NCBI GenBank assembly: GCA_028701715.1
Contig: JAQVQF010000098.1
Location: 1 to 8,366, forward strand
From: Eubacteriales bacterium
GTDB taxonomy: Bacteria; Bacillota; Clostridia; Oscillospirales; CAG-382
DNA length: 8,366 nt
Reading direction: 5' to 3'
The notes beneath the pieces are model-generated. The model worked only from the letters and a program-made list of their open reading frames with translations, did not search any database and had not been told where the DNA came from. This document shows, piece by piece, positions 5,209-8,366 of the stretch (its first letter is position 1; the number at the start of each line of letters is the position of its first letter). The translations under genes were made by a program, and so were the position numbers.

Positions 5209-7122
5209 TTATTCGCTGAGGTCAATACTCTTTCCTTCGTCGGCGGATGCCGCATATTCGGCGGCTTCAAGGCTTTCGGCTACTTCCTTTGAATTAACGG
5301 CGATATAGTTGTCAAGTCTCAAATCGCTGAAATCGTAGTAGTTATACCAGCCCTTTACTTCCATATTGTCAAGCTTGGAGGAAATAACATAGCTCTTGGT
5401 GTATTGGAAGAGAGCGGTCGCCGGACAAAGTTCCGCAAATTTTGCTTCCGCCTGATGTAAAAGCGCCACTCTTTCGGATCTGTTGCTGACATAAACGATA
5501 GAGCCTATAAGACTGTCGTATTCCTCGCTCTGAAGTCCCGTGTAATGAGGGGTGAAGGTAGCGGATTCAAGGGAAGTGGATACATAATTTCCGCTGTAAT
5601 AAGTGGCAAACGGAGCAAGGTAAGCGAACGCGTCGACGGAATTTATGACATAATCTATACCGAATACATCCCATTCGCCCGCGGAAAGCGCGTCTTGATA
5701 ATTTTCCGCATAAATGCCCGTTAGCTCAACGGTAAAACCAAGCTCTGTCCATACCTGCTTTGCATATTTGGCGATCTCTTCATACGGATTATAATTGGTA
5801 ACCATATTTCTGACGCTGTAATGCTTTTCGAGAGAAGAATATACAACGGATGTCCAGGGAATTAGATAATAAAGCTTTATTGTTCCGCCGGATACTCCCG
5901 CCTGCTGCAGCAGAGATTTGGCCTTGGTAACGTCGGCGGTGGTCGAATAAATATCGGTGCCGGCTTTTCTGAAATCACTGCCCTGCTTTACGTCGAACAC
6001 GCCTGTAGGAACAAAGCCGGTGGCGGCGATCATACCCGTACCCATTATATTTACGATTTCCGTTCTGTCGAGAGCACAGGAAAGCGCTTGTCTGGTTTTG
6101 GCGTCAGAGGTTATTTCATGAGCTGTGTTAAAATAGTAAGTATAAGTGGAAAGAAGATTATTGGTGCTTATTTGACTCTTTAAGCTTTCGTAAATTGTCG
6201 GGGTAAAAGCTCCGAGATAATAGCAATTTCCGGCAAGATATTTATTGTACTGGAAGGTGTATTCGTCGATAGGTTCGGATACGTTGCCGATGATGGTGGT
6301 TTCCTGATAAATACAGGTAAGACGGTAGGGTACCACGCTTTTATCGAGATAATCGTCCTCCGGATCCCTGTAATAGAAGGCGTTTCTTTCAAGAACGAGC
6401 TTTGTGCCTTCCTCGTAACCCTGAACTTTATATGATCCGTTGCATACCATTATGGCAGCATTTTTGTCCCAGTCCTGGTCTCTGTTATATTTTTTATCGG
6501 GATCGTTTTTTGGATTGTTCTTAATGGCTGTTTCGACAATATTTTCACGCAGAGGCACAAGGGCAATGCAGGAAACGGCTTCCGCAAACAGATTAATATC
6601 GTAATCGTATTCAAAAGTGATGCAGAGCAGTGTTTCGCTTTCGGCGACAAGTCCGACATCGTCGCTGGTCATGACGCCGGATTTATAATTCATGGCGTTC
6701 TTTATGGGATAAAGAAGGGAAGCATACGGAGATTGCATTTCGGGAGAAAGGATACGCTTCCAGGCATAAACAAAGTCCTGTGCGGTAACCTGTATTCCGT
6801 CGCTCCATGCCGTTTCCTTAAGGACAAAATACATTTTATATAATTCGTCGCGTTTATCATAATAACTGTACCACTTTTCCGCGAGAGCGCCTTCAACCTT
6901 GCCTTTTTCGTTTATAGAAGTAAGAGGCTGATATATAAGGCTGAAAATCATGGCGGTGTCGGCGGAAAGCTGAACCGCCGCAGGGTCGAGACTTTGCGGG
7001 AAGGTTGTAATGAACATACTGATGTTAGCGCCTTTGTCATTGTCGCCCTGAAGAGTGGTACATCCTGAAAACAAAGGGATGCACATACACATGAGCAGTA
7101 ACAGCGCAACAATTTTTTTCAT
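5209..7122 (-). CDS. ABC transporter substrate-binding lipoprotein, family 5 (oligopeptide type)
   Basis: 637 residues from the ATG at 7122; a TTG at 7134 would add four, but it stands only 2 bases after GGAAAGG. The signal is MKK, a hydrophobic core, then FSGC with lipidated C21, so the mature protein is anchored outside the membrane. Family 5 (SBP_bac_5) hallmarks appear in order: LDPAAV near 45, YKMYFVLKETAWSDG then FVYAWKRILSP (95-127), NGSYKV (228-233) with LERNAFYY (244-251), and the hinge motif RQALSCALDRTEIV (344-357). The length is somewhat above the usual 500-600. Such proteins bind peptides or sometimes sugars, nickel or opines and hand them to an ABC permease. No permease or ATPase gene is adjacent, so the partner is unknown. 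Its own promoter and a long leader precede it, and the bidirectional terminator follows. Confidence 0.92.
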   Translation of the reverse strand: MKKIVALLLLMCMCIPLFSGCTTLQGDNDKGANISMFITTFPQSLDPAAVQLSADTAMIFSLIYQPLTSINEKGKVEGALAEKWYSYYDKRDELYKMYFVLKETAWSDGIQVTAQDFVYAWKRILSPEMQSPYASLLYPIKNAMNYKSGVMTSDDVGLVAESETLLCITFEYDYDINLFAEAVSCIALVPLRENIVETAIKNNPKNDPDKKYNRDQDWDKNAAIMVCNGSYKVQGYEEGTKLVLERNAFYYRDPEDDYLDKSVVPYRLTCIYQETTIIGNVSEPIDEYTFQYNKYLAGNCYYLGAFTPTIYESLKSQISTNNLLSTYTYYFNTAHEITSDAKTRQALSCALDRTEIVNIMGTGMIAATGFVPTGVFDVKQGSDFRKAGTDIYSTTADVTKAKSLLQQAGVSGGTIKLYYLIPWTSVVYSSLEKHYSVRNMVTNYNPYEEIAKYAKQVWTELGFTVELTGIYAENYQDALSAGEWDVFGIDYVINSVDAFAYLAPFATYYSGNYVSTSLESATFTPHYTGLQSEEYDSLIGSIVYVSNRSERVALLHQAEAKFAELCPATALFQYTKSYVISSKLDNMEVKGWYNYYDFSDLRLDNYIAVNSKEVAESLEAAEYAASADEGKSIDLSE

Positions 7123-7136
7123 ATGGGATACCAATG

Positions 7137-7143
7137 CCTTTCC
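7137..7143 (-). promoter_or_regulatory. Unusually spaced ribosome binding site of the substrate-binding protein
   Basis: GGAAAGG on the minus strand lies 14 bases before the ATG at 7122 and 2 bases before the TTG at 7134. Neither distance is ideal. Its first two G residues also form the end of the leader hairpin's 3' arm, so folding could affect access. Confidence 0.5.
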
Positions 7144-7191
7144 GGCTCACATGTGTGCTTCTTGCGTTTTCGTATCCGCTGCGTGAGCCGG
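7142..7191 (-). promoter_or_regulatory. Leader hairpin, possible translational control element
   Basis: CCGGCTCAC (minus 7191-7183) and GTGAGCCGG (minus 7150-7142) are perfect 9-bp arms around a 32-base loop, ending at the ribosome site. Within the loop, GGATAC (minus 7177-7172) is complementary to GTATCC (minus 7131-7126), just before the ATG, so an H-type pseudoknot with the ribosome site in a connecting loop can be drawn. A second GCTCAC at minus 7245-7240 could compete for the same GTGAGC. It matches no riboswitch class I know. Confidence 0.45.
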
Positions 7192-7207
7192 CAGCATACA
7201 CGGACGA

Positions 7208-7237
7208 CCGACATATAGCTGTCAGCCGTAATATAGC
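7208..7237 (-). repeat. Pair of 12-bp imperfect direct repeats in the leader
   Basis: On the minus strand GCTATATTACGG (7237-7226) and GCTATATGTCGG (7219-7208) match at 10 of 12 positions, with starts 18 bases apart. They lie about 20-45 bases downstream of the predicted transcription start. CTGACA/TGTCGG in the same segment can also form a 6-bp hairpin with one G-U pair. Operator or RNA-element roles are both possible. Confidence 0.35.
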
Positions 7238-7261
7238 AGGTGAGCATAATATTTCATTTGC

Positions 7262-7290
7262 ATTATATCACTGTAAATCCAAAATATCAA
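7262..7290 (-). promoter_or_regulatory. Sigma-A-type promoter for the substrate-binding protein
   Basis: On the minus strand TTGATA (7290-7285) and TATAAT (7267-7262) are separated by exactly 17 bases. Transcription should begin near 7255, giving a leader of about 130 bases. This makes the binding protein gene independent of the serine hydrolase gene upstream. Confidence 0.75.
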
Positions 7291-7309
7291 TTATAAATAA
7301 TCATAGTAT

Positions 7310-7323
7310 TTCACATTTGTGAA
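7310..7323. repeat. Short palindrome upstream of the binding protein promoter
   Basis: TTCACA and TGTGAA are perfect 6-bp arms around TT. The centre is about 61 bases upstream of the predicted transcription start, a position typical of activator sites. The half-site order is the reverse of the CRP consensus, so no known regulator is assigned. Confidence 0.3.
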
Positions 7324-7424
7324 TTTGCTAAAAAAATAAAGTTTATTATTGTGCATTTTCGCTAAAGAAAATTTATTGAGAGAAGTCGTATATAAAATGG
7401 TTGTTCACAATTATTACAAATTAA

Positions 7425-8366
7425 TCAATTCCACCTTGTTTCGTCGCAAATATATTGATGGATGTTAAAAACATCCGACGATATACTCGCTATAAAAGAA
7501 GCGTTGGAACCGGCAAGCAGATAGTCTGTAAGAACTATAAGCACATAAGGTCTGTCATTGTAGAACACAATGGCGGCGTCGTTGGAAGCCTTTATATCCA
7601 TGCCGTACTTGTGGGCGACAACATACAGGCTTTCTCCGCTTTCGTCCTTGGGAAGACCTTTTTTTATAAATACATTTTCGTTGGCGTCTTTAAGCAGGTC
7701 AACATACCAGGTAAAAAGCTCGCTGTCTTTCGAGCGGTTGTAAATTTCGCAGAACATCCTTCCCACTCCGCCGGCATTAAGCACGGTGTTTGAACCGCTG
7801 ATAAACGGCGCCTTATAATCACTGTAAGCCTTATAGTGAAAATCCATCAGAGACAGAACCCCGCCGGAACTTCCCGATGTGTTATACAGCATTTTAAAGG
7901 CGGTGTTGTCGGAATAATATACTATATATTCGATAATTTCCTTCAAGGTGAGTTCGGTACCGTCGGGCATTTTCTGAACCTCTCCGGTGCCGCCGAAAAG
8001 ATGATAGCTCTTCCTGTAGGTATGAATATCGTCCAGGGAAAGCTCGCCTTTTTCTATCATATCGAATATATAAAGAAGATACGGTGCCTTGATAAGACTC
8101 GCCGCTCCGAAAAGTCTGGTATCGTTATATGAAATCGTAAATCCCGTCGTCAGGTCGCAGTAATACATCGAACAGGCGAAGGACGCGTTGTTCAGCCTGT
8201 TTTCAAGTACGCTCAGAAGCTCCTGCGGTATGGATTCCGGCAGTTCGACGCCGCCGACGGAGGAGGCGGGATAGGCAACCGTGTAGGGGGAAGCTAAAGC
8301 GTTTTCCTCCTCATACGGGGTTATGTCATCCGGCAGGTCGTAGCTGTCGGATATTTCGGCGCTTTG
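7425..8366 (-). CDS. Beta-lactamase-fold serine hydrolase, 5' end outside window
   Basis: The frame is open from the right edge to the stop at 7425, giving 313 visible residues; the ATG at 8168 is internal and not the start, since 66 codons upstream stay open and residues before it continue the fold. Numbered from the first visible residue, the active-site serine and lysine are S90 and K93 in GAASLIKAPY (S-x-x-K), SDN is at 152-154, and HKYG at 252-255 replaces the K-T/S-G box, followed by a typical NDAAIVFYNDRPYVLIVLTD strand. These are the hallmarks of the beta-lactamase2-type serine hydrolases of Gram-positive bacteria. No Glu is visible where the class A general base Glu166 should lie (about 180-195), so a true beta-lactamase is doubtful; an enzyme acting on peptidoglycan peptides or another ester/amide is more likely. 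Residues 1-50 are acidic, Pro- and Ser-rich, like an extracellular linker after an unseen signal. Confidence 0.82.
   Translation of the reverse strand, partial: QSAEISDSYDLPDDITPYEEENALASPYTVAYPASSVGGVELPESIPQELLSVLENRLNNASFACSMYYCDLTTGFTISYNDTRLFGAASLIKAPYLLYIFDMIEKGELSLDDIHTYRKSYHLFGGTGEVQKMPDGTELTLKEIIEYIVYYSDNTAFKMLYNTSGSSGGVLSLMDFHYKAYSDYKAPFISGSNTVLNAGGVGRMFCEIYNRSKDSELFTWYVDLLKDANENVFIKKGLPKDESGESLYVVAHKYGMDIKASNDAAIVFYNDRPYVLIVLTDYLLAGSNASFIASISSDVFNIHQYICDETRWN

Larger units (their letters stand above)
7123..7424. other. Intergenic region (302 bp) with promoter, palindrome and structured leader
   Basis: This gap lies between the serine hydrolase stop and the binding protein start, both on the minus strand. 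It holds a good promoter (7262-7290), a palindrome upstream of it (7310-7323), and a leader of about 130 bases with an inverted repeat and short direct repeats. No GC-rich terminator for the serine hydrolase gene is evident in 7324-7424; only AT-rich weak hairpins near a run of seven A (7331-7337). The plus strand has a 62-codon open frame from 7134 that I do not believe is a gene. Confidence 0.75.

Noticed and set aside
7134..7322. 62-codon plus-strand open frame in the intergenic gap
   Set aside because: It overlaps the minus-strand promoter and leader of the binding protein, has no ribosome site and looks like no known protein.
8166..8168. ATG at 8168 as start of the serine hydrolase
   Set aside because: The frame is open for 66 more codons to the edge and those residues, such as LLSVLENRLNNASFACS, continue the fold.

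Overview
The window looks like a chromosomal segment of an anaerobic, polysaccharide-using Firmicute of the Clostridia, probably Oscillospiraceae or Ruminococcaceae-like and gut-type. The reasons are a secreted protein with F5/8 type C (discoidin) and dockerin-like modules, an intracellular GH27 alpha-galactosidase, lipoproteins with Gram-positive-style signal peptides, AGGAGG-like ribosome binding sites, and small CxxC proteins of types I associate with Clostridia. No rRNA, tRNA, IS element, phage gene or CRISPR array was seen. Taxonomy is inferred from protein style only.

Layout. Positions 1-1688 (minus) hold most of a secreted modular carbohydrate-binding protein that runs off the left edge. 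Just upstream of it on the same strand is a very small acidic lipoprotein (1748-2011). A 305-bp gap (2012-2316) carries two back-to-back sigma-A-type promoters, one for the minus pair and one for the GH27 alpha-galactosidase (2317-3441, plus). The alpha-galactosidase overlaps a 66-residue cysteine-rich protein by 8 bases, and a hairpin follows. Next on the plus strand are a long-form serine O-acetyltransferase (3743-4612, GTG start) and a two-helix membrane protein with a C-terminal zinc ribbon (4719-5117). A strong bidirectional terminator (5150-5181) separates these from the minus-strand right half. That half has an oligopeptide-type ABC substrate-binding lipoprotein (5209-7122) with its own promoter and a potentially structured leader, then a beta-lactamase-fold serine hydrolase (7425-8366) that runs off the right edge.

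How the genes may work together. The left half fits a small glycan-use locus: a surface or secreted binding protein and a cytoplasmic alpha-galactosidase are expressed divergently from one control region. The serine acetyltransferase makes O-acetylserine for cysteine synthesis and looks independent. The binding protein on the right has no permease or ATPase genes next to it, so it is an orphan receptor in this window.

I do not see convincing evidence for a new multi-gene system. The items most worth a second look are the leader RNA upstream of the binding protein, the small CxxC protein coupled to the alpha-galactosidase, the lysine- and arginine-free tail of the small lipoprotein, and the unassigned C-terminal domain and degenerate internal dockerin of the left-edge protein.
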